Shown here: piece after piece, positions 9,601-19,100 of the stretch
Position numbering within the stretch: the first letter of the stretch is position 1
How the letters are laid out: every line of letters starts with the position of its first letter
Assembly: GCF_002934625.1 (NCBI RefSeq)
Contig: NZ_PTJD01000009.1
Coordinates: 1 to 64,000 of the forward strand
Origin: Kineococcus xinjiangensis
Lineage (GTDB): Bacteria > Actinomycetota > Actinomycetes > Actinomycetales > Kineococcaceae
DNA: 64,000 nt
Direction: 5' to 3'
Made by a program: the position numbers and the translations under genes
The notes under the pieces: model-generated
Seen by the model: the letters and a program-made list of their open reading frames with translations, nothing else
Database searches by the model: none
What the model was told of the DNA's origin: nothing

Positions 9601-9715
9601 GGCGGACCTGGTCCTCGCCCGGGAGACGGGGGCGGGCGAGGGGTGGGTCACGGAACTGGACACCGCGGCGCTGCGGGAGCTGCTGACCCTGTCGCCGGAG
9701 GCCGTCGGTGAGTGA
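6641..9715 (+). CDS. SNF2-family DEAD/DEAH-box helicase
   Basis: A 1024-residue protein. The GTG start at 6641 is chosen because GCAGGAG lies 7 bases upstream; the frame is open further upstream but reads antisense to the divergent gene. The N-terminal ~540 residues form the bacterial SNF2-associated region. The motor follows: D-D-M-G-L-G-K-T (Walker A, about 566-573), D-E-A-H (about 667), L-T-G-T-P-V-E-N-R, L-F-T-Q-F, and the motif V/VI segment with G-G-S-G-L-N-L, D-R-W-W-N-P and D-R-A-F-R-I-G-Q. It is predicted to translocate on DNA and remodel nucleoprotein complexes. It overlaps the SWIM protein gene, a pairing common in actinobacteria. Confidence 0.95.
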   Translation: MRVLHALWAGPAGVVWWVERSPGRRADGSALHPGALSVREVRRLAQGGSTAVREALAGAADTVQVLLPCAGTEPLPTPDLLRRLPRPRAGDAATGACSLAVVGVPVVRPGLPASVAALCALAALEEGADLGADLVAGAATRFLARFVRDVVALADAGRISPVLAGAWPDVRPVWFPTQDDDVRAWFDASAEALPPVLRAVVPGGGRARHGRPASEVLVEVVVDVLAAVVEERLRTAAEHGLPWREAVRRAGHPLLTSLAHGTPLQVPQRRLEPLRAQLGEWASSQRRRQLEVVLRLVEPDDDGGGDVPEPEGWLLDVGLRIDGEAPLSRSDLDGDAEALDALTDGLARAVRAHPPLRSLERVAGADLRLALGAEAVLDLVDRGAGRLARAGLVLLLPRSWARMEPSLRMHAESPARVDVLDRQFGMDRLVTWNWRVALGPHELSEQELDLLAESKSGLVRLRGEWVRLDPRTLAAVHRFVRNSRGGAATFSGLLGQLAGAEPPPAPVEDVRATGWLGELLAGEAEHRIEEVPAPSALAATLRPYQRRGLSWLAFMDRLGLGAVLADDMGLGKTVQVLALLLHERELHGAQRPGPTLLVCPMSLVGNWAREAARFAPSLRVVVHHGGGRARGEQVTALAEADLVVTTYGLLDKDLAALREVPWRRLVLDEAHHVKNSSTRQARAVRQVPAARRVALTGTPVENRLEELRGVLDAVAPGVLGSAAAFRQRFARPIERDGDAAVAARLRTVTRPFVLRRVKTDRSVIADLPEKVEMVVPVNLTREQAALYRATVAELLKKVDELTPMQRRGLVLRTLTRLKQICNHPAHFLSDGSPLLTRGRHRSGKLAAVEDVVESLLAEGDKALLFTQFAEFGHLLVPYLSDRFGVEVPFLHGGVARTRRDAMVARFQAEDGPPLMLLSLKAGGSGLNLTAASHVVHLDRWWNPAVENQATDRAFRIGQQRRVQVRKLVSIGTVEERIDATLTEKSELADLVLARETGAGEGWVTELDTAALRELLTLSPEAVGE

Positions 9716-10484
9716 CCTGAGGCTGCGGCTGCCCCCGTGGGGGGCGCTGCTCGCCCGGCGGGTGCAGCTGGGCAGCGAGCACGGCCGCTACCAGCGGGGC
9801 ACCGGGCTGCTGCGGGCCGGTGCCGTCACCGACGTGCGGACGGTGGGCGGTTCCCTCGTGGGATCGGTCCGGGGCTCGGCGGACGTGCCGTACCAGGTGG
9901 CGATGGCCGTGCTGCCGCTGACGGAGGCGCAGGTGCAGCGGGTCGCGGACGCGGTCGCGGTGGAGCCGTCGCTGCTGCTGGACCTGTTCGGGCGCCAGGA
10001 TGCGGCCGCGGCGCACGCCCTCAGCGCCGGGACGGGCGTGGAACTGCTGCCCGCCGAGCGCAACCTCCTGCACTTCGCCTGCACGTGCCCGGACCCGCAG
10101 GAGCCGTGCAAGCACGCCGTGGCCCTGGCGCTGGCGGGCGCGGACCTGGTGCTGGACACCCCCGCGCTGTGGCTGCTGCTGCGGGGCTTTCCGCTGGAGG
10201 AGGTCGCCGGGGACCTGTTGGCCGAGGAGGACGTCGCGCTGGAGGGGGACCCGGACGCGTACTTCTCCCCCGCCGGGGAGGTGCCGGCGCTGCGGACGGG
10301 GGCGTCGGCGCGCACCGGTGTGGAGGCGCGCGACGCGGACCTGCTGCGGGCGGTGCTGCGGCCCGACCTGCCCCGGCTGCCCCGCACGTCGCGCGCATCG
10401 GTGGAGGCCCGGGTGGACGCCGCCGTGGACGCGCTGCGGGTGCTGTACGACGCGGTGGTGCGGCCGGACCCGCCCGGCCGGTGA
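9708..10484 (+). CDS. SWIM zinc-finger protein
   Basis: A 258-residue protein starting at GTG 9708, overlapping the end of the SNF2 helicase by eight bases. The SWIM finger is visible near residues 125-136 as C-T-C-P...C-K-H (CxCxnCxH). SWIM domains bind nucleic acid or protein and often occur next to or fused with SNF2 helicases, so this is probably an accessory subunit. The C-terminal third is Arg/Ala-rich and helical. Confidence 0.9.
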   Translation: MSDLRLRLPPWGALLARRVQLGSEHGRYQRGTGLLRAGAVTDVRTVGGSLVGSVRGSADVPYQVAMAVLPLTEAQVQRVADAVAVEPSLLLDLFGRQDAAAAHALSAGTGVELLPAERNLLHFACTCPDPQEPCKHAVALALAGADLVLDTPALWLLLRGFPLEEVAGDLLAEEDVALEGDPDAYFSPAGEVPALRTGASARTGVEARDADLLRAVLRPDLPRLPRTSRASVEARVDAAVDALRVLYDAVVRPDPPGR

Positions 10485-10550
10485 GGCAGCCGCGGCTCGC
10501 CGGGCCCGACGGTGGTGGTCACCGCCGCGCCGAGGCGGCACCGGGCGCGG

Positions 10551-10946
10551 TCAGCGCGACGTCGCCCAGGTGTGGAACGCCACCGCCGCCGCCGTCGCGA
10601 CCGCCGGGAAGGCCAGCACGAGGAACGCCGCGAAGGCGCGGTCCACGCGCCAGCGCCCCAGCCACCGGCCCACGTCGGCCGGCGCCGCCACGGACCGCAC
10701 CGCCGCCAGGGCCTCCTCGCGGCGCACCCAGGCCGGGGCGAGGCCCACCAGGGCCGCGAGGATCCCCGCGGCCAGCACCACCCCCGGCAGCGCCGGCGGG
10801 ACGAGCGCCACGAGCACCGCCCCCGACCCCGCCGCCGCCGTCCCGGGGACGACCACCGCGGAGCGCGCGAAGACGACGCCCGCGACCAGCGCGAGCACCC
10901 CGCACACCACGGCCGCGACGAGCACGGTCACCGGCACGGCGCTCAC
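10551..10946 (-). CDS. Small integral membrane protein
   Basis: A 131-residue protein from the GTG whose complement is at 10944-10946; the start overlaps the TGA of the glycosyltransferase (GTGA), so it is probably coupled. Four hydrophobic segments are separated by short loops (about 5-25, 28-45, 50-67 and 108-125), with a basic loop before the last. No enzyme motif is seen. Context suggests an accessory membrane subunit of the glycosyltransferase upstream. Confidence 0.7.
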   Translation of the reverse strand: MSAVPVTVLVAAVVCGVLALVAGVVFARSAVVVPGTAAAGSGAVLVALVPPALPGVVLAAGILAALVGLAPAWVRREEALAAVRSVAAPADVGRWLGRWRVDRAFAAFLVLAFPAVATAAAVAFHTWATSR

Positions 10947-12910
10947 TGCTCCCCCACCCGCTGCTGCGGGATGGCCACCGCGGGGGTGGCGTGCACGTGG
11001 GTGCTCAGCCCGTGCGTCGTCTTCTCCCAGTAGAACGGCTTCGACACCAGCTGCCACAGCGCCTTGTACGAGGCCACGGAGTGCAGCACCCAGTACAGGG
11101 GCGCCAGCAGCGCGAACGGCGCGAGCCGGTAGTTGCCGCGCGCGAAGACCGCCAGCAGGTGGAAGAACACCACCGCCGCGTTGCCCACGGCGAGGTTCAC
11201 CAGCGCGACGACCTGCACCCACTCCGGAAGGCCGCCCAGGACGGACGGGAAGAACAGCGACACCAGGAACAGCGCCCACAGCGGCGGGCCCGCCAGGAAG
11301 GACAGCGGCGTCCCGCCGATCAGCAGGAGGAACCCGAGGGACTTCCACACGCCGATGGTCCGCACCAGGCGCACCGGGTTGCGGGTGTGCACGAGGCACG
11401 TCTGCATGTACCCCTTGATCCAGCGGCTGCGCTGCCGGATCCAGTTCCCCACCGCGACGTTGGCCTCCTCGAACGTCGTGGAGCGGATCACCGCCACCCG
11501 CCCGCCGCGGGCTGCGGAACGGATGCCGAGGTCGGCGTCCTCGGTGACGTTGTAGGGGTCCCAGCCGCCGAGCTCCCGCAGGGGTTCGACCCGGAAGTGG
11601 TTGCTGGTGCCGCCGAGCGGGATCGGCAGCCCGAGGCGGTCCAGGCCGGGCAGGGTGTTGTCGAACCAGGCGGAGTACTCCAGCGTGAACATCCGCGTCA
11701 GCAGGTTCTCGTCGGCGTTGAAGTAGTTCAGGGCGGCCTGCACGCAGACCAGGTCGTCGCCGCCGTCGCGGAACGCCGCCACGGCCTTGCGCAGCTGGTC
11801 CGGGTCGGGGCGGTCCTCCGCGTCGAAGATGACGACCAGCTCGCCCTGGGCGAACGCCAGCCCGATGTTGCAGGCCCGCGGCTTCGTCTTCGGGGTCGAA
11901 TCCGGCAGCACCAGCACGCGCACGATCTCCGGCGGCGCGGCGGCCAGCGCGGCCTCGAACGTCTCCGGGTCGTCCTCCTCCAGCAGCAGGAGGATCTCCA
12001 GCTTCTCCCGGGGGTAGTCCAGCGTGGCGAGGTTGTGCATCAACGTGGAGACGACGCTCGCCTCCTTGTACGCCGGGACGAGGATCGTGTACATCGGCAG
12101 GTCCTCGTCCGGGATGCGCTCACCGGCGCTCTCCGGTTCGCGCGGCACGTCCTCCGAGGCGATGCCGGCCAGCCCGATCAGCAGCTTCGCGAAGACGCTG
12201 CCCGCGAAGGCGACGTTGAGGGCGGCCACCAGGACCAGAACCGTCGCCGACGGCCACAGCAGCAGCCCGGCCACCGTCGCGGCGAGGAGCAGCAGGAGGA
12301 CGAGCACCTGGGGGCGGGTGACCACCCGGGACGCCGACAGCTCCGGGGAGCGCTCGCGCAGTGAGTTCACGGCGGACTCGATGAGCTGGTTCCGCCACGC
12401 CACGCGCAGCGCCCGGTGGACGTCCCAGTCGGTCGTCACGAACTGCCGGACGGCGTCGACGCCGAGGACCGCGCGGACGTGCTCCTCGACCTGGTCGCAG
12501 GGGCGCCCCGAGGCGGCCACCACGGCGGTGGTCCGGCCGTCCTCGCCGGTCTCCACCCGCAGCGGCACCCAGCCCTGCTCCGCGAGGAGGGCCGGGTCGA
12601 AGCGGGGCGGCAGGGCGGGGTCGATGTCCTGCGGGTCGACGTAGACGAGCTCCGACTGCCAGACGTCGGCCAGGGCGGAGTACAGGTCGCGGCGCGTGAT
12701 CGCCTCGCGGGCCAGGAGCACCGTGCCGAGCGGGGTGCCGACGCGGCGGTGCTGGCGCAGCGCCGACTCCAGCAGTTCCGGCTCGACCAGGCGCCGTTCC
12801 AGCAGCACCTCCCCCAGGCGCGCGGAGGCGGACCGGAGCGGGCTGCCGAAGGCAGCGGCCGCTCCGGCCCGCAGGTCCGGAGGAGTGGTCACCCATGAGG
12901 GATCGACCAC
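10943..12910 (-). CDS. Membrane family 2 glycosyltransferase with N-terminal MshEN domain
   Basis: A 655-residue protein. Residues about 31-95 show two copies of the MshEN motif (R-L-G-x-x-L-L...L-V-x-x-x-x-L-x-x-A-L-R-Q, then L-G-x-V-L-L...L-x-S-A-L-A), the fold that binds cyclic di-GMP in MshE-type ATPases. Two membrane segments follow near 200-240. A GT2 domain (about 270-520) has Y-T-I-L-V-P-A-Y-K-E, D-A-E-D, T-E-D-A-D-L-G and the product-chain motif Q-R-S-R-W-I-K-G. Three to four C-terminal membrane segments complete a processive synthase layout like BcsA or NfrB. It probably makes or exports a polysaccharide under cyclic di-GMP control. The gene for a small membrane protein follows with overlap. 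Confidence 0.92.
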   Translation of the reverse strand: MVDPSWVTTPPDLRAGAAAAFGSPLRSASARLGEVLLERRLVEPELLESALRQHRRVGTPLGTVLLAREAITRRDLYSALADVWQSELVYVDPQDIDPALPPRFDPALLAEQGWVPLRVETGEDGRTTAVVAASGRPCDQVEEHVRAVLGVDAVRQFVTTDWDVHRALRVAWRNQLIESAVNSLRERSPELSASRVVTRPQVLVLLLLLAATVAGLLLWPSATVLVLVAALNVAFAGSVFAKLLIGLAGIASEDVPREPESAGERIPDEDLPMYTILVPAYKEASVVSTLMHNLATLDYPREKLEILLLLEEDDPETFEAALAAAPPEIVRVLVLPDSTPKTKPRACNIGLAFAQGELVVIFDAEDRPDPDQLRKAVAAFRDGGDDLVCVQAALNYFNADENLLTRMFTLEYSAWFDNTLPGLDRLGLPIPLGGTSNHFRVEPLRELGGWDPYNVTEDADLGIRSAARGGRVAVIRSTTFEEANVAVGNWIRQRSRWIKGYMQTCLVHTRNPVRLVRTIGVWKSLGFLLLIGGTPLSFLAGPPLWALFLVSLFFPSVLGGLPEWVQVVALVNLAVGNAAVVFFHLLAVFARGNYRLAPFALLAPLYWVLHSVASYKALWQLVSKPFYWEKTTHGLSTHVHATPAVAIPQQRVGEQ

Positions 12911-12971
12911 CCGGGGGACGGAGTGGACGGGCAGTCACCCGGATGGGGGTTGCGGCCGGCGCCGCGGTGGA

Positions 12972-14561
12972 TCACACCGGCTGCAGCCCCGGGTTCCCCG
13001 CCTCCGTCACGAAGGAGGCACGGGTGCGCACCGCAGCACCCGGCTGCGACACCCGGTCCAGCACCCGGAAGTCCGCGCGCAGCTGCTGCCGGTCCAGCCG
13101 CGCCACCACGTAGCCGCGCTGGTCGCTGGCGAGCTTCAGGTCGGGGTTGTCCGCCAACTGGCTCCGGCCCGCGGCGTACTCGTCGCTGCCGTCCCCGCCG
13201 GAGGTGATGGACGTGCACACCAGCTCCACCCCGATCGGGTCCGCGTCCGCGTCCGACGGGTTGCGGGTGAGGTCCGCGGCGTAGTGCTTGTGCACGTCAC
13301 CGGTGAGCACGACGGGGTTCTCCACGCCGCGCTCCACGAAGGCGTCGAGGAGGCGCTGCCGGCTGGCGGTGTAGCCGTCCCAGGAGTCCGGGTTGAAGCC
13401 GCGCGCGGCCCCCGGGAGGTAGTCGTGCTCGTGCACCATCACCTGCTGCGCGAGGACGTCCCACGTCGCCGGCGAGCGCTGCAGGCCGTCCAGCAGCCAC
13501 GCCTCCTGCTGCGCCCCGAGCATGCTGCGGTTCGGGTCGTCGCGCTCCGGGCTGTGCGCGGGGAACCGGTCCCCGTTCGGCTGGTCGTCGCGGTACTGGC
13601 GGGTGTCGAGGACGTGGAACTCCGCCAGCCTTCCCCAGGAGAAGCGGCGGTAGAGCTGCAGGTCCACCCCGTTCGGGCGGGAGGCAGCGCGCAGCGGCAT
13701 GTTCTCGTAGTACGCCTGGTAGGCGGCGGCGCGGCGGGCGGCGAACTGCTCCGGCGTCGGGTACGGGTCCTGCTCCTCGGCGACGAGGTCGGCGTAGTTG
13801 TTCTCGAACTCGTGGTCGTCCCACGTGACGATCCACGGCGCGGCGGCGTGCGCGGCCTGCAGGTCCGGGTCCGTCTTGTACTGCGAGTGCCGCTGCCGGT
13901 AGCCCGCCAGGGTCGTCGTCTCCGGGCCCAGGTGGTCGCGGACGTTGCCGGACTTCGCGACGTAGTCGTTCGCCTCGTACTCGTAGATGTAGTCGCCGAG
14001 GAACAGCACGACGTCCGGCTGCTCCTCCGCGAGGCGCCGGTACGCGGTGAACCAGCCGTGCTCGTACTGCGCGCACGAGGCGAACGCCATCGTCAGCGGC
14101 GACGCCCACGTGTGCGGCGCCGGGGCGGTGCGCGTCATGCCCACCGGGGAGACGTGCGCGGTGCGGCCGGGCACGCGGAAGCGGTACCAGAACTCCCGGC
14201 CCGCGGGCAGGCCGGCCAGCTCCACGTGCACGCTGTGCGCGAGCGCGGGGCGCGCCACCTGCCCGCCGCGGCGCACGATCCGGCGGAACCCCGGGTCGGC
14301 CGCCAGCTCCCACTGCACGGGCACCGGGTGGTCCGGCATCCCGCCGCAGCCGTCCTCCGCGTCCGGCTGCGGCGCGAGCCGCGTCCACAGCACCACGCCG
14401 TCCGGGGTGGGGTCGCCGGACGCGACGCCGAGGGTGAACGGGTCCCCGAGGGGGCGGTCCTGCGGGCGTGCGCCGGCGGTGAGCAGTCCCGCACCGAGGG
14501 CGGCGCCACCGCCCAGCAGGGTGCGGCGGGCGAGAGTGGGAGTGGGAGTGGGCGCGGGCAT
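12972..14561 (-). CDS. phoD: Tat-exported alkaline phosphatase D
   Basis: A 529-residue protein. The N-terminus has A-R-R-T-L-L-G-G-G and a hydrophobic stretch ending A-G-A, a twin-arginine signal. Family landmarks include G-V-A-S-G-D-P-T near residue 45, F-L-G-D-Y-I-Y-E-Y, T-W-D-D-H-E-F-E-N-N-Y, and V-V-L-T-G-D-V-H-K-H-Y near the C-terminus, which supply the Fe/Ca ligands of PhoD phosphodiesterase/phosphomonoesterases. It releases phosphate from phosphoesters outside the cytoplasm. No clear PHO-box direct repeat was identified upstream. It lies 61 bp upstream of the glycosyltransferase gene on the same strand. Confidence 0.93.
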   Translation of the reverse strand: MPAPTPTPTLARRTLLGGGAALGAGLLTAGARPQDRPLGDPFTLGVASGDPTPDGVVLWTRLAPQPDAEDGCGGMPDHPVPVQWELAADPGFRRIVRRGGQVARPALAHSVHVELAGLPAGREFWYRFRVPGRTAHVSPVGMTRTAPAPHTWASPLTMAFASCAQYEHGWFTAYRRLAEEQPDVVLFLGDYIYEYEANDYVAKSGNVRDHLGPETTTLAGYRQRHSQYKTDPDLQAAHAAAPWIVTWDDHEFENNYADLVAEEQDPYPTPEQFAARRAAAYQAYYENMPLRAASRPNGVDLQLYRRFSWGRLAEFHVLDTRQYRDDQPNGDRFPAHSPERDDPNRSMLGAQQEAWLLDGLQRSPATWDVLAQQVMVHEHDYLPGAARGFNPDSWDGYTASRQRLLDAFVERGVENPVVLTGDVHKHYAADLTRNPSDADADPIGVELVCTSITSGGDGSDEYAAGRSQLADNPDLKLASDQRGYVVARLDRQQLRADFRVLDRVSQPGAAVRTRASFVTEAGNPGLQPV

Positions 14562-14685
14562 GGGGCTCCTCCGGCGGTGCTGCGGGTTCCGGTGCGTCCG
14601 GCCTCCGGAGCGTCGCGGGGGCGGACTGCGCGACGGCTGCCGCGGCGTGGAGGTGCGGTGAACTCGCCGTGACCGGTTGTCCGCC

Positions 14686-15438
14686 CTATCCGCGGTCCGC
14701 CAGGTCGGCGACGCGCTGCCGGGCGCCCGCCTGGATCAGACCCGAGTCCGTGGCGGCCGCGACGAAGCGGAACCCCAGGTCGAGGAAACGGGCGCTGCGC
14801 TCCGCGGTCGAGCCGAACGCACCCGGCACCACACCGCGCTCCCGGCAGGCGCGGACGACCGTGGGCAGCGGGTCGTCCGCCCCGTCCGCCGCCAGCAGGG
14901 CGTCGACGTCCGTGCCCAGTTCCAGCGACAGGTCGAACGGGCCGACGAAGACGACGTCCACGCCCTCCGTCGCGGCGATGGCGTCCACGTTCGCCAGGCC
15001 GTCGCGCGTCTCCACCATCACCGCGCAGATCGCGGCGGCGTCCGCCTCCGCCGGGGCGGGCGCGGACAGCGCGGCGTCCAGGGCGTGCGGGCCCCAGCTG
15101 CGGTTGCCCGTCGGGGCGTAGCGGCACGCGCGGGCGGCATGCCGGGCCTGCTCCGGAGTGCTCACCATCGGGACGACCACGCCCGCCGCCCCCGCGTCCA
15201 GCGCCCGGCCGATGTCCTGGGTGTCCAGGCGCGGCGGGCGGACCAGCACCGGCGCGTCGGTGGCGGTGGTGCCGCGCAGGCAGTCGCGCACCGAGCGGTC
15301 GTCGTGCTCGCCGTGCTGCATGTCGAGGACGACCCACCGGAAGCCGCTACGGGCCAGCGAGGCCACCGCAGCGGGCGACGCCAGGCTGGACCAGCCGCCG
15401 AGGAGGGGGCCGGGAGAGGTGAGGAGGGGGTGGGGCAC
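14686..15438 (-). CDS. HpcH/HpaI-family aldolase
   Basis: A 250-residue protein started at the GTG whose complement is at 15436-15438, preceded by CAGGAG. Family features are W-V-V-L-D-M-Q-H-G-E-H-D (catalytic base and metal region), G-A-A-G-V-V-V-P-M-V-S-T, a R-Y-A-P-T-G-N-R-S-W-G-P segment, M-V-E-T-R-D-G-L with the metal-binding Glu, and D-V-V-F-V-G-P-F-D-L-S. Such class II pyruvate aldolases cleave 2-keto-3-deoxy sugar acids or 4-hydroxy-2-oxoacids to pyruvate and an aldehyde; the substrate here is unknown. Its 5' end, including the ribosome site, has a diverged copy at 19537-19611. Confidence 0.9.
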   Translation of the reverse strand: MPHPLLTSPGPLLGGWSSLASPAAVASLARSGFRWVVLDMQHGEHDDRSVRDCLRGTTATDAPVLVRPPRLDTQDIGRALDAGAAGVVVPMVSTPEQARHAARACRYAPTGNRSWGPHALDAALSAPAPAEADAAAICAVMVETRDGLANVDAIAATEGVDVVFVGPFDLSLELGTDVDALLAADGADDPLPTVVRACRERGVVPGAFGSTAERSARFLDLGFRFVAAATDSGLIQAGARQRVADLADRG

Positions 15439-15462
15439 GGGGAGCTCCTGGGGTGGGTCGGG
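15386..15462. repeat. Left copy of a ~75-bp imperfect direct repeat
   Basis: This segment covers the ribosome site, start and first ~17 codons of the aldolase gene. It aligns with 19537-19611 in the same orientation, with roughly 85% identity by eye and one or two single-base gaps. The two copies bracket the 15.5-19.4 kb helicase module. Confidence 0.7.
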
Positions 15463-15537
15463 ACGGGACCGGACTGGGTGGAACGATCCTGCCCGCACCC
15501 CGGTGCCCGCGACGACGGCGCCGCCGCGGGCCGACCG

Positions 15538-16122
15538 TCACCCCCGTCGGGCTCGGACGGCCGCGAGGAGGACCTCGTAGGACAGCACGGCCCGCAGCAC
15601 CCCCAGCAGTGCGTCGACGTCCTCGCCCGGCTCGCGGAGCTCCCGCAGGAGCAGCGCGTCCGGCGAGGCACCGCCGCTCGCGGCACGGGCACGACGAGCC
15701 TCCCTGGCCGGGAGGTCGTGGTCGGACACCGCAACGGCGAGGGCGCAGCGCACGGCGTCGGCGGGTGCGCCCTGCAGCGTGGCCAGGACCTCCTCGCACG
15801 CCGTGAGCCACGCGTCGTCGTCCGGCTCGGAGTCCTCCATCTCGTCGACGACGACGTCGTCCACGAGCATCGACACGGCCCACCAGGCGGGCACGACCCC
15901 CTCGTGGTCGTCGAACGGCAGCGCGAGCGCCCGCTCGGCCAGGCGCCGGGCACGCGGCTCGTCGCCGTCGCGCAGGGCGTGCAACGCCTTCGCCAGCAGG
16001 TTCTCCGCCGCCGCCTGCAGGGCGAAGCTGGCGTCGGACATCTCCCGCCGGGCCGGCGTCGGGTCGCCGAAGGCACTGGACGGGAGTTCTTCGAGAGCCG
16101 ACGGCGGACGTTCAGAGACCAC
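15538..16122 (-). CDS. Hypothetical helical protein next to the helicase
   Basis: A 194-residue protein if it starts at the GTG complementary to 16120-16122; an ATG at 16041 (M-S-D-A-S-F) would give 167 residues but has GGGAG directly against it. The sequence resembles a tetratricopeptide-like hairpin (A-x-x-L-L-A-K-A-L-H-A-L-R-D-G-D and R-A-R-R-L-A-E-R-A-L-A-L) followed by an acidic stretch and more helices. No family is assigned. It is divergent from the SF1 helicase gene with 72 bp between starts, and both lie inside the direct-repeat bracket, so it may be a partner of that helicase. Confidence 0.65.
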   Translation of the reverse strand: MVSERPPSALEELPSSAFGDPTPARREMSDASFALQAAAENLLAKALHALRDGDEPRARRLAERALALPFDDHEGVVPAWWAVSMLVDDVVVDEMEDSEPDDDAWLTACEEVLATLQGAPADAVRCALAVAVSDHDLPAREARRARAASGGASPDALLLRELREPGEDVDALLGVLRAVLSYEVLLAAVRARRG

Positions 16123-16194
16123 CGCGCGACGGTAGCGCCGGTACGCGCGGCGATCCAGGGTGGATCGCCGACAGCCGCTCCTACGATCGTGACC

Positions 16195-19100
16195 ATGTCG
16201 TCGCCCATGCCGCGCGTCCGCACCGCCACGACGGCATCGCCGCTCGTCGAGGTCGACGACGAGGGGCGACGTGCGCTGCGCGCCTGGGCTGACATCGACC
16301 GGTTCGAGATGCCGGAGGTGGAGCGGGACGACGACCGCGGGTACCGCGCCACCGGCCTGCTGGATCCGGCGATGCTGGACCCCGGAGCGCCCTCGACCTG
16401 GCCGCCGCGCCCGCGCAAGGACCCGCCTCGAGGCGGAGAGCATGTGCTCGGGTGCTCCATCATGATCGGCTGCGTCCCGAGGACGCAGGTGGAGGACGAC
16501 CTCGACGAGGCCTTCGCCGACGACCTCCGGCTGCGTGAGGTGCGGCGCCCCTCCACCCGCCGAGGCGGGACGGCACCGAAGCTGACGTTCCGCGCGTCGT
16601 TCGCCGTGGACGCCTCCGGCGTCCCTGTGCCCGAGTCGCTGCAGTACCACCCGATCGTGGACTTCGCGGAGTTCGCCCGACGGAGGGGTACGACGGCGAA
16701 CACGGAAGCGGTGGTGCAGGAGGGACTGCGCCTGGTGGACGAGCGGGAACGCGCCACGCAGTCCTCCTGGGACGAGCTGCTGTCCAAGAGCGCGGAGGAG
16801 GACCCGCGCCTCCTGGTCGAGCGGCTCGTCCGCCTGCTGCACGTCAGCGATGCACCGGAGCGTCCGCGACGAGTCCGCTTCGACTCCCGGTGGGTACCGG
16901 TCGGTGCCGCCACCGAGGTGCAGCCCCGCTCCTTCTACCGGGAGGACCTCCTGGCCATCGCGCAGTCGCCCACGTCCCTGGCCGCGGCCACCTACCTCAC
17001 CGGGCGGCCCGGTGGCCGCCCCGGCGCCTGCCGCGACGCGGGATCCGACGCGCGGGAACGACGCCAGGAACTGCTGGAGCCCGCGCGCCTGCCGCGCGCG
17101 GCGTGGCCCGGCACGTACCTGCCGCGCCTGTCGCAGCAGGTGGCCCTGGCGTGCCTGCTGGAGGACGAGGACCCCGTCGTGGCCGTCAACGGTCCACCGG
17201 GGACGGGCAAGACGACCTTCCTGCGCGAGGTCTACGCCAACGTCCTCGCGGACCGCGCAGCCGTGATGGTCGCCTTCGACGACCCGCGCGACGCGTTCGG
17301 GGCCAAGATCGACGTGCCGATGACCTCTGGCGGCTCCCGCCCCTTCTTCCCGCCGGACGAGCGGCTGTGCGGGTTCGAGATCCTCGTCGCCTCCTCGAAC
17401 AACGCAGCGGTCGAGAACGTCAGCCAGCAGGTGCCCAAGCTGAAGGAGGTCCACGAGCCGTTCCAGAGCCGGGTGTCCTACTTCCGTGACGCCTCGGACC
17501 CGGAGAAGTCGGAGGACGGCCGGGACGTGACCCGACCCGGGCTGCTGCGGAAGGACGCACCGACCTGGGGGTTCGGAGCTGTGGCGCTGGGCCGCCGGGC
17601 CCTGACCGCAGACTTCGAGAGGGTCGCCGGTCGCTACGCGCGAGCCGAGGAGCCCGGCGCCCACCTGCTGCGGCTGCTCAAGGACGGGGGGAGCCTGGTC
17701 GACTGGCGCCACGCCCAGCAGCGCTACACCGCCGCGGTCGCCGCCGTGGAGGCGTGGATCGCGAACCTGGAGCATCACCGCGCCGCCGTGCGGGTCGCCC
17801 TGACCACGCTGCACGAGCACGCCGAGGCCGAGCAGCAGGCGGAACTGGCCGAGACCGGGGTGAGATCGGCGGCCACCGCGATCGCCGAGGCGACCCGGGA
17901 GGTGGAGGCGTGCGAGGAGGCAGCCCGTACCGCCGCCGACGCGGTGACCCGATTGAAGCGGAACCGGCCCGGCCTGTGGGAACTCCTGTCTCGCACCGAG
18001 AACGCGCAGGCATGGCGACGCGCCAGGGACTCGGCCAAGACGGCGTCGACGACGGCGGAGACATCGCTCCAGGAGGCTCGCAGCGGCGCTGAGGTCAGCG
18101 CGAAGCAGGAGGAACGAGCGCAGAAGGCGCTGTCGGTCGCCCGTGCGCGCTGTGAGGAACTGCGGGACAGCGCAGCACGGTGCAGGCCCGTCCTGGACAG
18201 GATCGACCCCCGGACCTTCGTCGACGACGAGCGCTGGTGGCAGCGCCCCCGCACGGACGCCGAGCAGGGCACAGCATGGGTGACCGGTGAACTCCACGAT
18301 CTGCAGGCCGAGGTGTTCGCGGCAGCACTGCAGGTCCACGAGCAGTTCACCCGCCGAGCCGGCGCGAAGGTGTCGGCGAACCTGCGGATGTGGATGCACC
18401 TGCAGGCCGGTGAAGCGTGCAAGCCGGCGGATGCGCAGCACGCCCTGGCCGCGTGGCGTTCGTTCTTCCTCGTGATCCCTCTTGTCTCGACCACCTTCGC
18501 CTCGCTGGCACGCCTGCTGGCGGGGGTTCCCGCCGGCTCCCTCGGCTGGCTGGTCGTGGACGAGGCCGGGCAGGCACCGCCCGCTCACGCGGTGGGTGGG
18601 TTCTCGCGCTTCCGACGCGCCGTGGTCGTCGGCGACCCGCAGCAGCTGGAACCGGTGGTCGGCTTGCCGGAGCTGCTCGTCGACCGCCTGATGGCCGCCC
18701 ACGGGGCTCCGCCGGAACTCGCGCCCACGCGGGGGTCCGTGCAGCGGTCGGCCGATGCGGTCAGCCGCTCGGGGACGACGCGCGAGGAGGGCTGGGTGGG
18801 CCTCCCGCTGCTCGTGCACAACCGGTGCCTCGAGCCGATGTTCAGCGTGTCCAACAAGATGGCCTACGACGGCGCCATGGTGCTCGGCCGCGAGCCCAAG
18901 CCCGAGCGCGAGGCGACGACCGTCGGCGAGAGCCGCTGGATCGACGTCCCCCGCCCGGACGGGCCGCACTTCCACGAGGCGGACGCCACCGTGGTGCGGC
19001 GCCTGCTCGAGGACCTCGAGTGGGACGTCGAGAAGCCTGCCACCGTCGCCGTCATCAGCCCCTTCCGCGACGTCGTCCGGGGCATGCAGCGCGTCGTCGA

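Noticed and set aside
14677-16194. Upstream extension of the SF1 helicase frame
   Set aside because: It is antisense to the aldolase and 194-residue genes; the protein-like composition starts only at ATG 16195.
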